DNA of 8,631 nucleotides from Deltaproteobacteria bacterium (lineage in GTDB: Bacteria > Myxococcota_A > UBA9160 > SZUA-336), in NCBI GenBank assembly GCA_030673955.1, contig DAOVBF010000034.1, positions 1-8,631 of the forward strand, written 5' to 3'. Below are positions 1 through 6,240 of the stretch, piece after piece. Within the stretch, counting starts at the first letter, position 1; every line of letters starts with the position of its first letter. Position numbers and translations under genes: made by a program. The notes under the pieces were generated by a model. The model was not told the origin of the DNA and did no database searches. It saw only the letters and a program-made list of their open reading frames with translations.

Positions 1-633
1 CTGGCTTCTGATCTCATCTGGCGAGCCGTGCGGAAGCTGGCCGAGGAGAAACCCGTGCTGGCCAGCCTCGGAGATACGGCGGCTTCGGGTGGCTACTACG
101 TCGCCATGGCGGCCGACGAGATCATCGCGGAGCCGACCACACTCACGGGATCGATTGGCGTGATTATGGCCGGCCTCAAGTTCGATCGATTTCTCGAGGA
201 TCTGGGTGTGCATTTCGATGCCGTCGAGCGGGGCCGGCACGCGGGCATCTACGACCCGGTGCGACCGCGCACAGAAGAGGAGCGTGCGCTGCTCCGACGC
301 CAGATCGAGATTCTCTATGCCGACTTCGTTCGCAAGACTGCCGAGCGCCGTGGCATTCCCGAGCGCGTGCTCGACAAGGTCGCGCAGGGACGGGTCTGGA
401 CGGGCGCGCACGCCAAGGAGCACAAGCTCATCGATGGGCTCGGTGGCCTCGAGACGGCGCTGGCTCGGGCGCGCGAGCTTGCGGGGCTCGCCCCCGACGC
501 GGGGCGGGTCGTGTACTTCTCGGCTTTTCCTTCCGCGCTCGGCCGATTCCTGCGGCCGAGTTCGCTCGAGCGCGCGCCCTTAGGGTCTAAGGGAGCGCAA
601 TTCTGGTGCCCGATTCGAGCGAACCTGTACTGA
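1..633 (+). CDS. sppA: Signal peptide peptidase SppA, C-terminal half (5' end outside window)
   Basis: This is the C-terminal 210 residues of an S49-family serine protease, a membrane-bound enzyme that degrades signal peptides left after secretion. The reading frame is open from the first base, so the gene begins upstream. Residue numbers here count from the first codon in the window. The nucleophile motif AASGGYYVA (Ser29) is followed by the family block TLTGSIGVIM (48-56) and by GRVWTGAHAKEHKLIDGLGG, which closely resembles the QGHVWTGQDAK...LVDSLG block of E. coli SppA. In short-form SppA such as that of B. subtilis, the catalytic lysine lies 52 residues after the serine. That position is Ala81 here, within RGRHAGIYDP. 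This fits the C-terminal half of a long (67 kDa, E. coli-type) SppA, whose lysine sits in the N-terminal half, but that half is not visible. The last ~25 residues are not family-like and overlap trmB by 28 bases. Family assignment is firm; the long-form call is inferred. Confidence 0.93.
   Translation: MASDLIWRAVRKLAEEKPVLASLGDTAASGGYYVAMAADEIIAEPTTLTGSIGVIMAGLKFDRFLEDLGVHFDAVERGRHAGIYDPVRPRTEEERALLRRQIEILYADFVRKTAERRGIPERVLDKVAQGRVWTGAHAKEHKLIDGLGGLETALARARELAGLAPDAGRVVYFSAFPSALGRFLRPSSLERAPLGSKGAQFWCPIRANLY
589..595 (+). promoter_or_regulatory. Ribosome binding site supporting the trmB GTG start
   Basis: AAGGGAG lies 10 bases before the GTG at 606. An in-frame TAA at 588-590 closes the trmB frame immediately upstream, so GTG 606 (or the adjacent, less likely CTG 603) is the earliest possible start. 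The site lies inside the 3' end of sppA, implying translational coupling. Confidence 0.6.
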
Positions 634-1235
634 CACCCATTGTCGGAGCGGAGCAGCTGCGCACGCGTGGGTTCGAGGCTTGTGTCGGTCCGCCGCCCGT
701 GGTGCTCGAGATCGGTTTCGGACGAGCGGAGCTGATCTTGGAGCTGGCCGCGGCGTATCCGGAGCGGCGCTTCCTCGGCGTGGAGGTCTCGCGCAAGCGC
801 GTGGAGAAGAGCGGCCGACGGGTGACCGCCAGGAGCCTGCGGAACGTGAAGCTGGTACACACGCCAGCGGAATATCTGCTCGAGCGGGTTCTGCCCGAGG
901 CCTCGATTGCAGAGTGCTGGATCAACTGCCCCGACCCCTGGCCCAAGAAAAGGCATCATCGTCGACGCCTGGTTCAGCCCGAGTTCGTCGAGCAGCTTTC
1001 ACGTGTCCTGGAGCCGCACGCGACCCTCCACATCTCCACTGATCATCAGGGCTATGCCGAGTGGATCCACGGGGTCATGTCGAAGGCACCTGGCTTCCGG
1101 AACCTGCATGCACCGGCACCGCGGTCGGAAACGCGCCCCCCGCGTCCGGAGACCGCCTACGAAGCCGAATGGATTGCCGAGGGGCGGAGCATCGCCTACT
1201 TCGACTACGTGCGAGAGGCGGAAGCCGAGCCATGA
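606..1235 (+). CDS. trmB: tRNA (guanine-N7)-methyltransferase TrmB
   Basis: This SAM-dependent enzyme makes m7G at position 46 in the tRNA variable loop. The 209-residue product has a Rossmann-type SAM-binding motif LEIGFGRAELILELA (34-48) and an acidic strand end FLGVEV (56-61). The family signature CPDPWPKKRHHRRRLVQPEF spans residues 108-127, and its PDPW corresponds to the substrate/SAM pocket of known TrmB proteins. TDHQGYAEWI (145-154) and the C-terminal T-x-YEAEWIAEGRSIAYFDY block (183-201) complete the fold. The N-terminal extension before EIGFG is about 35 residues, shorter than in E. coli, as in compact family members. GTG is the likely start because a stop lies just upstream in frame. 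The gene overlaps sppA by 28 bases and rlmN by 4 (ATGA), so it is expressed from the same transcript. Confidence 0.95.
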   Translation: MPDSSEPVLTPIVGAEQLRTRGFEACVGPPPVVLEIGFGRAELILELAAAYPERRFLGVEVSRKRVEKSGRRVTARSLRNVKLVHTPAEYLLERVLPEASIAECWINCPDPWPKKRHHRRRLVQPEFVEQLSRVLEPHATLHISTDHQGYAEWIHGVMSKAPGFRNLHAPAPRSETRPPRPETAYEAEWIAEGRSIAYFDYVREAEAEP

Positions 1236-2293
1236 ACTCCGTTCTGGAGCATACGCCGGACGAGCTCAGGGAGGCCTTTGCGCGCGACGGTCTCGAGCCC
1301 TTTCGGGCGGACCAGGTCCTGCGCTGGGTCTACGGCCGTGGGGTCCGTGATTTTGGAGCGATGTCCGATTTGGCTCGGACGCTGCGCGAGCAGCTGGCTG
1401 GGGCGTGGCGCATCCGCTGTCTGGAACGTGACTCGCTGTGCGAGTCCTCCGACGGTACCCGCAAGCTGGTGCTCCGCGCATGGGAGGGAGCAAAGATCGA
1501 GCTGGTGATGATTCCGGAGGAACGCCGCCGGACCCTCTGCGTCTCTTCGCAGGTGGGCTGCAGCCTCGACTGCTCCTTTTGCGCGACGGGTCGGCTCGGG
1601 CTGGGTCGCAACCTGCGCGCGGAGGAGCTCGTAGACCAGGTCCTGCACGGGGCAGAGCTCCTTGCACCCTCCTCGGAGAAGATCACGCACGTGGTCTTCA
1701 TGGGCATGGGGGAGCCGCTTCTCAATCTGCGCAACGTCATCCACGCGATCCGCATTCTGGCGGATCCTCGGGCAGGGGCACTCTCGCCTCGCCGGATCAC
1801 CGTCTCGACGGCGGGGGTCGTGCCGAGCATCGCGGAGCTGGGTCGGGCGCTGCGCGTGCGGCTCGCGGTCTCCCTGCATGCCACGACGGACGCTGTGCGC
1901 GACGTCCTCGTGCCCTTGAACCGCCGCTTTCCGATTGCGACCTTGCTGGAGGCATGCCGGCGTTATCCGGCTTCACGGCGCGACCCCATCTCCTTCGAGT
2001 ACGCGCTCATCCGAGATGTGAACGACTCGCGGGATGACGCGCGCCGGCTGGCGCGCCTCTTGCGTGGGCTGCGTGCCAAGGTCAATCTGATTCGCATGAA
2101 CGAGCATCCCGGCACACACTATCGCCGGCCAGCTGAAGCGACCGTGGAGGATTTCGCCGAGACGCTGGCCGCCTCGCAGGTGATGGTCACACTGAGGCGC
2201 AGCCGGGGCGAGGACATTTTCGCCGCTTGCGGACAGTTGGGAGCGCTGGCGCAAGCCGGGCGGGGGGTAAGCTCCCCGGCTTTTGTCCGATAA
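1232..2293 (+). CDS. rlmN: Dual-specificity RNA methyltransferase RlmN
   Basis: This radical-SAM enzyme methylates C2 of A2503 in 23S rRNA and of A37 in a subset of tRNAs, modifications linked to translational accuracy and to ribosome-targeting drug response. The 353-residue product, counted from the ATG that overlaps the trmB stop (ATGA, 1232-1235), has the [4Fe-4S] motif C110-x3-C114-x2-C117 inside SSQVGCSLDCSFCATG. Cys103 in LCVSSQ matches E. coli Cys118. Glu90 sits where the proposed general base Glu105 lies. Cys333 in AACGQL is the methyl-carrying cysteine. Other conserved blocks are FMGMGEPLLN (156-165), STAGVVP (192-198), LAVSLHA (211-217), FEYALIRDVND (255-265) and VNLIRMNEHPG (284-294). 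RGEDI before the last cysteine and the location beside other RNA-modification genes favour RlmN over Cfr. A longer reading of this frame, into trmB, is not needed. Confidence 0.96.
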   Translation: MNSVLEHTPDELREAFARDGLEPFRADQVLRWVYGRGVRDFGAMSDLARTLREQLAGAWRIRCLERDSLCESSDGTRKLVLRAWEGAKIELVMIPEERRRTLCVSSQVGCSLDCSFCATGRLGLGRNLRAEELVDQVLHGAELLAPSSEKITHVVFMGMGEPLLNLRNVIHAIRILADPRAGALSPRRITVSTAGVVPSIAELGRALRVRLAVSLHATTDAVRDVLVPLNRRFPIATLLEACRRYPASRRDPISFEYALIRDVNDSRDDARRLARLLRGLRAKVNLIRMNEHPGTHYRRPAEATVEDFAETLAASQVMVTLRRSRGEDIFAACGQLGALAQAGRGVSSPAFVR

Positions 2294-2295
2294 AC

Positions 2296-2303
2296 GGGAG
2301 AGG
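2296..2303 (+). promoter_or_regulatory. Ribosome binding site of the PPP phosphatase
   Basis: A purine-rich GGGAGAGG lies just before the ATG at 2305 and just after the rlmN stop codon (2291-2293). It supports the 2305 start over the in-frame upstream codons lying within rlmN, because the following MLYGIGDIHG begins exactly as this phosphatase family does. Confidence 0.55.
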
Positions 2304-2304
2304 C

Positions 2305-2970
2305 ATGCTCTACGGCATCGGTGACATCCATGGTATGCGGGAGAAGCTCGAGATGCTGATCGAGAACCTGCCGCTGCAGCCGGACGACCAGCTCGTTTTC
2401 ATCGGCGACTACGTAGATCGTGGCCCCGATCCTGCGGGTACCGTGGAGTACTTGACCGAGCTCGGGAAGCGCCAGCCCTGTATCTTCCTGATGGGCAATC
2501 ACGAGGCCATGTTCTTGTCATTCTTGGGCTGGCGTGGCCCGGCCCACTTCGGGGCAGAGGCGTTCCTGGAGAACGGTGGGGAGACCACGCTCCAGAGCTA
2601 CGATTATTTCGATTCGGAGGGCGACTTCCAGCTTCCTCCCCACCACGAACAGTTCTTTCAGGATCTCCAGCTGTGGCACGTAGCGGGGGAGTACCTGTTC
2701 GTGCACGCGGGTTTATCGAAGGAGGCACTACGCCTCTCCGACCTCGAGTATGCCCTCACCCGGGAGCAGCCGCGTGATCTACTCTGGCAGCGGGGCACGG
2801 CGGACCTGCCCCACAGCCTGGGGGCGACGGTTGTTTATGGGCACACGCCGATGCCCGACCTGCAGGTGCGCTGGAACCTCCCTTACTCGGTCGGAATCGA
2901 CACCGGGTGCGTCTACGGAGGGGCGCTGACCGCGATTCGCTTGCCCGACGAGACCTTGTTTCAGGTCTGA
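2305..2970 (+). CDS. PPP-family metallophosphatase (serine/threonine protein phosphatase 1 / ApaH-like)
   Basis: This 221-residue calcineurin-like phosphoesterase has all the motifs for a two-metal active site: GDIHG (6-10), GDYVDRG (34-40), GNHE (64-67), a late HAG (in YLFVHAGLS) and VYGHTP. The ending SVGIDTGCVYGGALTAIRLP is typical of bacterial PPP phosphatases. Known relatives either remove phosphate from phosphoserine/threonine (PrpA/PrpB type) or hydrolyse dinucleoside tetraphosphates (ApaH type); sequence alone does not decide. The length matches the short PrpA-like group rather than the longer ApaH (about 280 residues). The start is ATG 2305, 11 bases after rlmN, making it the last gene of the sppA-trmB-rlmN cluster. 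No signal peptide or membrane segment is seen, so it should act in the cytoplasm. Confidence 0.9.
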   Translation: MLYGIGDIHGMREKLEMLIENLPLQPDDQLVFIGDYVDRGPDPAGTVEYLTELGKRQPCIFLMGNHEAMFLSFLGWRGPAHFGAEAFLENGGETTLQSYDYFDSEGDFQLPPHHEQFFQDLQLWHVAGEYLFVHAGLSKEALRLSDLEYALTREQPRDLLWQRGTADLPHSLGATVVYGHTPMPDLQVRWNLPYSVGIDTGCVYGGALTAIRLPDETLFQV

Positions 2971-3171
2971 CGCACTAAAGCTGCGCGTGAATCTTGGCGG
3001 GGCCCGGCGCAAGGCGGCTTGCGCCACCCGCCCTTCGTTCAGCTTCGCTTCACTGCGCGCCCCTTCGGGGCTTGCGTTGGCGGGTCCCGGGCGAGGCGCG
3101 TACGAAGTAACGCGCCGTGCGAGGAGGGCGGCTCTGCCGCCCGATAACTCGCTAGTGTCGCGGCTTGCGGT
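2971..3171. repeat. Inverted-repeat-rich intergenic region (REP-like, possible bidirectional terminator)
   Basis: This gap between convergent genes contains a series of perfect inverted repeats. GGCGCAAG/CTTGCGCC (3006-3013 with 3018-3025) has a 4-base loop. ACCCGCC/GGCGGGT (3026-3032 with 3079-3085) encloses GCCCC-TTC-GGGGC (3059-3071). GGCGCGT/ACGCGCC (3095-3101 with 3110-3116) and GGGCGGC-TCT-GCCGCCC (3126-3142) follow. The octamer GGCTTGCG occurs three times (3016, 3069, 3162). None of the hairpins is followed by a T-run, so none is a classic intrinsic terminator. The only reading frame here (2987-3175) shows no recognisable protein features. The structure resembles dispersed palindromic repeats; copy number in the genome cannot be seen from one window. 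Confidence 0.6.
3126..3142. terminator. GC-rich hairpin downstream of the mltD stop
   Basis: GGGCGGC and GCCGCCC form a perfect 7-base-pair stem with a TCT loop, 29 bases beyond the stop codon of the - strand transglycosylase gene and 155 bases beyond the + strand phosphatase stop. It lacks a U-tract in either direction, so it would be a weak terminator, a transcript-end stabiliser or part of the palindromic element. Confidence 0.35.
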
Positions 3172-5061
3172 CTAGCTTCCCGTGGGCTCGACGACGGGGA
3201 TCGTGAGCTGGGTCCCCGGCTTGAGCAGCGTCAGGTCGACCTCGGGGTTGTAGCGCTGGATCAGCCACGCGGGAACGCGGTAGGTCCGGTGAGAGAGCAC
3301 CCAGAGGCTCTCCCCGGTCCGAAGTCGGTGCTCGAGGGTTCCGCTGACGCGGAAGGAACCGAAGAAGTCTTCCTCGATCCCCTTGTGGAACTCGAGCCGG
3401 CGCTGCAGGAAGGTCTCACGATTGACGAGCGAAAAATCGAGCTTGAGGCGCTGGCCCATGTGCAGTGGACGCCGGAAAGAGAGACGGTTCAATCTCCTCA
3501 GGCGTGCGGCCGGGATCTCCAGCCAATCCGAGAAATGCCCCAGCGTCTCGAGTGCGTCCACGAGCACGTAGTCCCCATCTAGCCGTCGCCAGGGCGAATC
3601 GTTTGACGCGGGCGGGGGCGGTCCGGTGGTGGGCTGGATCTTCTTCTGCGGGATCGGCTTGCGCTTCGGACTGGCTTGCGCCGACTTGACCAGGGCGAAG
3701 CCTCCCTTGCCACGTGCATTCTTGCCCTCCGGGAGCTGCAGGATCTGGCCCGGATAGATCCGGTGGCGGCTCGGGAGGTTGTTGAGCGCCACGAGGGTTC
3801 TCACCGTGGTCCTGTTTCTGGCCGCAATCCTGCTGAGCGTGTCACCACGCCGGACCCGGTGGTAGCGCGAGCGGTGCTGCTTGGTGTGGCGCAGGTTCTC
3901 GGGGATTGCAGCGAGCCACTCATCTGCGTTCGGCAACACCGTCCCCGCGGGGAGGCGGAGGACGTAGCCCTTCGGGATGAGCTTGCCGGAGCGAAACACC
4001 GGAGGACGCAGCGCCAGGTTGTAGTGGCGGATCACATCCGGCGAGAGGCCCAGATGCTTCTGCAGATCCTTGACGTCTGTGAAGAAGGGCAGGGTGATTT
4101 CGTCGACCGGCTCCGGGTCGTCCCGCTTCAGCGGGCCGAAGTACGTCTCATGGGCGTGGAGCACCTTGCGTGCGGCGAGGAACTGGGCGTAGAAGTTACG
4201 GGACGCAAAGCCGAATTTGCGGCTGCGGTATTTCTTCACGATGACTGCGAAATCCTTCGTTCCCAGCTTGCGCTTGGCACGCTTCATTCCGGCCGCGCCG
4301 TGGTTGTAGGCGGTGATCGCGAGCGGCCAGTTGCCAAGCGCCTGGTAGTTGTCCTTGAGCAGGCGGGCCGCTGCGTGAGTGGCCAGAATCGGATCGAGAC
4401 GCTCGTCCACGGTGTAGTCGACCCGGAGGTAGCGTCTGCCCGTGGCGCGCATGAACTGCCAGACGCCCGCCGCACCGTACTTGGAGTAGGCCTTCAGATT
4501 GAACGACGACTCGACATGGGGAAGATAGGCGAGGTCTTCGGGCAGCCCCGCCCCACGGAGGATGGCGCGCATCGCGCTCTCGTAAGCACCCGAGCGGATG
4601 AGGCCCTTACGGAACTTATCTCGCTGACCGAGCTGGAAGCGGACCCTGCGGGCGGCATTCCTGAAGTCCGCCGGCGTGGGCGGGTGTCCCAGCTCCAGCT
4701 CGAAGAGGCGCAAGACAGTCTCCTCCTGCTCGTTGCGCGGCGCCTTGCCAGAGGCCAGCCGGCGCAGCGCGGCCCGCCAGTGGCGCTTGCGCTCGTTGAC
4801 CCGCCGCTGGCGGGCCCGGTCGCTCTTCTCACCCTGGAAGCGGATTGTCTCGTAGACCACCCCGAGATGGCGCGAGTCGTGAAGCAGCCCGCCACGCGTG
4901 GTGACTTCGAGGTACACGCGCATCCAGAAGGCGACGGCTGTGCGCAGCCCTTCGGGCTGTGGGAACTCTTCGACCCGAGGGGCAGATACGCTCGCGCCGC
5001 TCAGCCCCAGGCTGAGACACAGAACCGCAAGCAGCTGTCCTAGCCGCGCTCGTCTTCTCAA
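3172..5061 (-). CDS. mltD: MltD-type membrane-associated lytic murein transglycosylase with LysM domains
   Basis: This periplasmic enzyme cleaves the MurNAc-GlcNAc bond of peptidoglycan to form 1,6-anhydroMurNAc ends. Residues 1-27 look like a signal peptide (basic MRRRAR, hydrophobic LLAVLCLSLGL, possible cleavage after ASVSA). No convincing lipobox is seen, unlike E. coli MltD. The SLT catalytic domain spans about 165-300, with catalytic Glu184 in LPHVESSFN, then KYGAAGVWQFM (194-204), RLDPILAT (221-228) and AYNHGAAGM (251-259). A family-typical linker (320-371) follows. The first LysM (400-444, YHRVRRGDTLSRIAA) is canonical, the second (497-542) is degenerate, and the third (577-622, HRLRTGESLWVLS) is clear. 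Lysine/proline-rich linkers separate them. At 629 residues it is longer than the usual ~450. Start: TTG at 5061, backed by a strong Shine-Dalgarno and the signal peptide. It lies 63 bases after the YchF-like gene on the same strand. Confidence 0.92.
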   Translation of the reverse strand: MRRRARLGQLLAVLCLSLGLSGASVSAPRVEEFPQPEGLRTAVAFWMRVYLEVTTRGGLLHDSRHLGVVYETIRFQGEKSDRARQRRVNERKRHWRAALRRLASGKAPRNEQEETVLRLFELELGHPPTPADFRNAARRVRFQLGQRDKFRKGLIRSGAYESAMRAILRGAGLPEDLAYLPHVESSFNLKAYSKYGAAGVWQFMRATGRRYLRVDYTVDERLDPILATHAAARLLKDNYQALGNWPLAITAYNHGAAGMKRAKRKLGTKDFAVIVKKYRSRKFGFASRNFYAQFLAARKVLHAHETYFGPLKRDDPEPVDEITLPFFTDVKDLQKHLGLSPDVIRHYNLALRPPVFRSGKLIPKGYVLRLPAGTVLPNADEWLAAIPENLRHTKQHRSRYHRVRRGDTLSRIAARNRTTVRTLVALNNLPSRHRIYPGQILQLPEGKNARGKGGFALVKSAQASPKRKPIPQKKIQPTTGPPPPASNDSPWRRLDGDYVLVDALETLGHFSDWLEIPAARLRRLNRLSFRRPLHMGQRLKLDFSLVNRETFLQRRLEFHKGIEEDFFGSFRVSGTLEHRLRTGESLWVLSHRTYRVPAWLIQRYNPEVDLTLLKPGTQLTIPVVEPTGS

Positions 5062-5066
5062 GAAAG

Positions 5067-5075
5067 CCTCCCCCC
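5067..5075 (-). promoter_or_regulatory. Strong Shine-Dalgarno for the mltD TTG start
   Basis: Read on the - strand, this is GGGGGGAGG, five bases before the TTG start codon. It decides the start: the next codons encode the basic/hydrophobic signal peptide, so a downstream start would remove the secretion signal. Confidence 0.7.
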
Positions 5076-5124
5076 TCTGTATCGTGCCTTGTGATCGATA
5101 GCTTGAGTCGGTGCCGACGCGAAC

Positions 5125-6159
5125 TTACACGTTGAAACGAAAGTGTACGACCTCGCCGTCTTGGATCAGGTAGTCCTTTCCTTCGACGCGTAGCTTGGCG
5201 AGCTTGCGAGCCTCGGCAAAGCCACCCTCCAGCGGCACCAGGTCCTCAACGGCGATCACCTCCGCACGGATGAAGCCACGCTCCATGTCCGAGTGGATCT
5301 TTCCGGCGGCCTCACGGGCCGACGTTCCCCTGCGGATGGGCCACGCACGGCACTCGTCCTCGTTCATGGTGAAGAACGGGATGAGGTCGGCGCAGTCCAG
5401 AATCGCACGCGTGACGACCGCGCTCGCTGGCTGCTGGATGCCGTACTCCGCCAGGAACGGCGCCCGCTCCGCGGGGGGCAGCTCCGCCATCTCTGCCTCG
5501 AGCGTTGCACACAACGCGAGCACCGGGATCCCATGCGCCCCGGCACGCTTCTGCAGCGTTCCGGGCGGCGCCTCGCCCGCCGCGTCTTCGGCCACGTTCA
5601 CGAGCGCGATCAGGCAGCGATCCGTCACGAGCGCGTAGCCGCGCAGAGACTGCCGCTGCGGTTCGGAGAGCGGTGCGGCTATGACGGGCTTCTCCTCATC
5701 GAGGGCGGTCCGTGCGATCTCGAGTGCCTCCTGCTCGATGTCCGCCAGTTTCTCGCGGGGGGCCCGCCCGAGTCGTTTCTCCACAGCCGCGAGGTCCTCG
5801 AGACAGAGCTCTCCCAGCAGCCGCTCGAACGCTGCCGTGATGGCCTCCTCGGAGGGATCCGCGAAGGCCGGGATGACCAGCAGGAGCAGTTCCATCCGCT
5901 TCATGGCCTCGATCTCTGCCGTCGGGAAGGAGCGCTCGAGCAAGGGGCAGAGATCGTGCACGTGGATCTCGACAGGTGTCATCTTCTTGGGCTGGAAGCG
6001 GGCGAAGAGTTTCTCAAGGCGTGGGTCCTGGACGTGGATAGTCCCGATCGCGCCCCCGCCGTGTCGTGCCCCCGCCTGCTGGGGCGCACGGTGGGCCAGC
6101 AGAGCCCTGAAGACCGTTGTTCGCCCGGAGCCCGCCAGGCCCACGATTCCCACATCCAT
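5125..6159 (-). CDS. Divergent YchF/OLA1-like TGS-domain (DUF933) protein with degenerate nucleotide-binding motifs
   Basis: This 344-residue protein resembles YchF, the conserved ribosome-associated ATPase of the TRAFAC class. The C-terminal domain is very close to the family: [18 protein letters not shown] (286-303), [20 protein letters not shown] (324-343). NVAED (188-192) matches the YchF NxxE nucleotide motif, and VQDPRLEKL (43-51) matches its post-switch block. The N-terminal half departs from it. The P-loop reads GLAGSGRTT (7-15), with Arg13 in place of the invariant Walker A lysine. The G3/switch II region, DIAGLV...G-x-GLGN in YchF, is replaced by [13 protein letters not shown] (68-80), and about 20 residues are missing there. 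It may have weak or no hydrolysis, or be a scaffold paralogue; a canonical YchF probably exists elsewhere in the genome. ATG at 6159 has no Shine-Dalgarno upstream. It lies immediately upstream of mltD. Confidence 0.85.
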   Translation of the reverse strand: MDVGIVGLAGSGRTTVFRALLAHRAPQQAGARHGGGAIGTIHVQDPRLEKLFARFQPKKMTPVEIHVHDLCPLLERSFPTAEIEAMKRMELLLLVIPAFADPSEEAITAAFERLLGELCLEDLAAVEKRLGRAPREKLADIEQEALEIARTALDEEKPVIAAPLSEPQRQSLRGYALVTDRCLIALVNVAEDAAGEAPPGTLQKRAGAHGIPVLALCATLEAEMAELPPAERAPFLAEYGIQQPASAVVTRAILDCADLIPFFTMNEDECRAWPIRRGTSAREAAGKIHSDMERGFIRAEVIAVEDLVPLEGGFAEARKLAKLRVEGKDYLIQDGEVVHFRFNV

Positions 6160-6163
6160 CGGC

Positions 6164-6171
6164 GGAGGAGG
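6164..6171 (+). promoter_or_regulatory. Near-perfect Shine-Dalgarno preceding a 19-codon leader ORF
   Basis: GGAGGAGG lies nine bases before the ATG at 6181, which opens a 19-codon frame rather than the racemase frame. For the in-frame racemase ATG at 6186 the spacing would be 14 bases, which is long. The same bases lie directly upstream of the - strand YchF-like gene, where they read CCTCCTCC. Confidence 0.35.
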
Positions 6172-6180
6172 ATAGCGCGA

Positions 6181-6240
6181 ATGTTATGCTTGCGGCCCTC
6201 AGCGATGCCAGAGAGAGGAGCCGCGCGATGGGACCGCTGA
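6181..6240 (+). CDS. Possible 19-residue leader ORF overlapping the racemase start
   Basis: The frame runs ATG (6181) to TGA (6238-6240), encoding [19 protein letters not shown]. It has a strong, well-spaced Shine-Dalgarno, and its stop lies 10 bases inside the racemase gene, in a different frame, so ribosomes ending here could restart at ATG 6228. The peptide has no recognisable motif and lacks the repeated regulatory codons of amino-acid attenuators. It may be chance. Confidence 0.25.
   Translation: MLCLRPSAMPERGAARWDR
6213..6220 (+). promoter_or_regulatory. Ribosome binding site fixing the racemase start at 6228
   Basis: GAGAGGAG lies seven bases before the ATG at 6228. The following [19 protein letters not shown] is how alpha-methylacyl-CoA racemases usually begin, so this start is preferred over the in-frame ATG at 6186, which would add 14 unconserved residues. 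Confidence 0.7.

Noticed and set aside
1061..1231. N-terminal extension of RlmN into trmB
   Set aside because: The 57 extra codons are the out-of-frame reading of trmB; the ATG at 1232 gives a normal-length RlmN.
1205..1879. 224-codon - strand open frame opposite rlmN
   Set aside because: It lies antisense to unmistakable RlmN motifs and has no recognisable domain.
3126..3142. Classic Rho-independent terminator
   Set aside because: The stem is excellent but no run of T follows on either strand, so it is listed only as a low-confidence hairpin.
2987..3175. 62-codon + strand frame in the intergenic region
   Set aside because: The translation is built from the inverted repeats, with Ala/Arg-rich sequence and no family features; the DNA structure explains it better.
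3676..5043. 455-codon + strand open frame opposite mltD
   Set aside because: It mirrors the codon pattern of the - strand gene, has no family motif, no ribosome binding site, and the - strand product is a clear lytic transglycosylase with catalytic Glu and LysM domains.
5293..6240. 315-codon + strand open frame opposite the YchF-like gene
   Set aside because: The translation is Arg/Glu-rich low-information sequence typical of antisense frames in GC-rich DNA. Only its last 19 codons (6181-6240) have an independent start signal.
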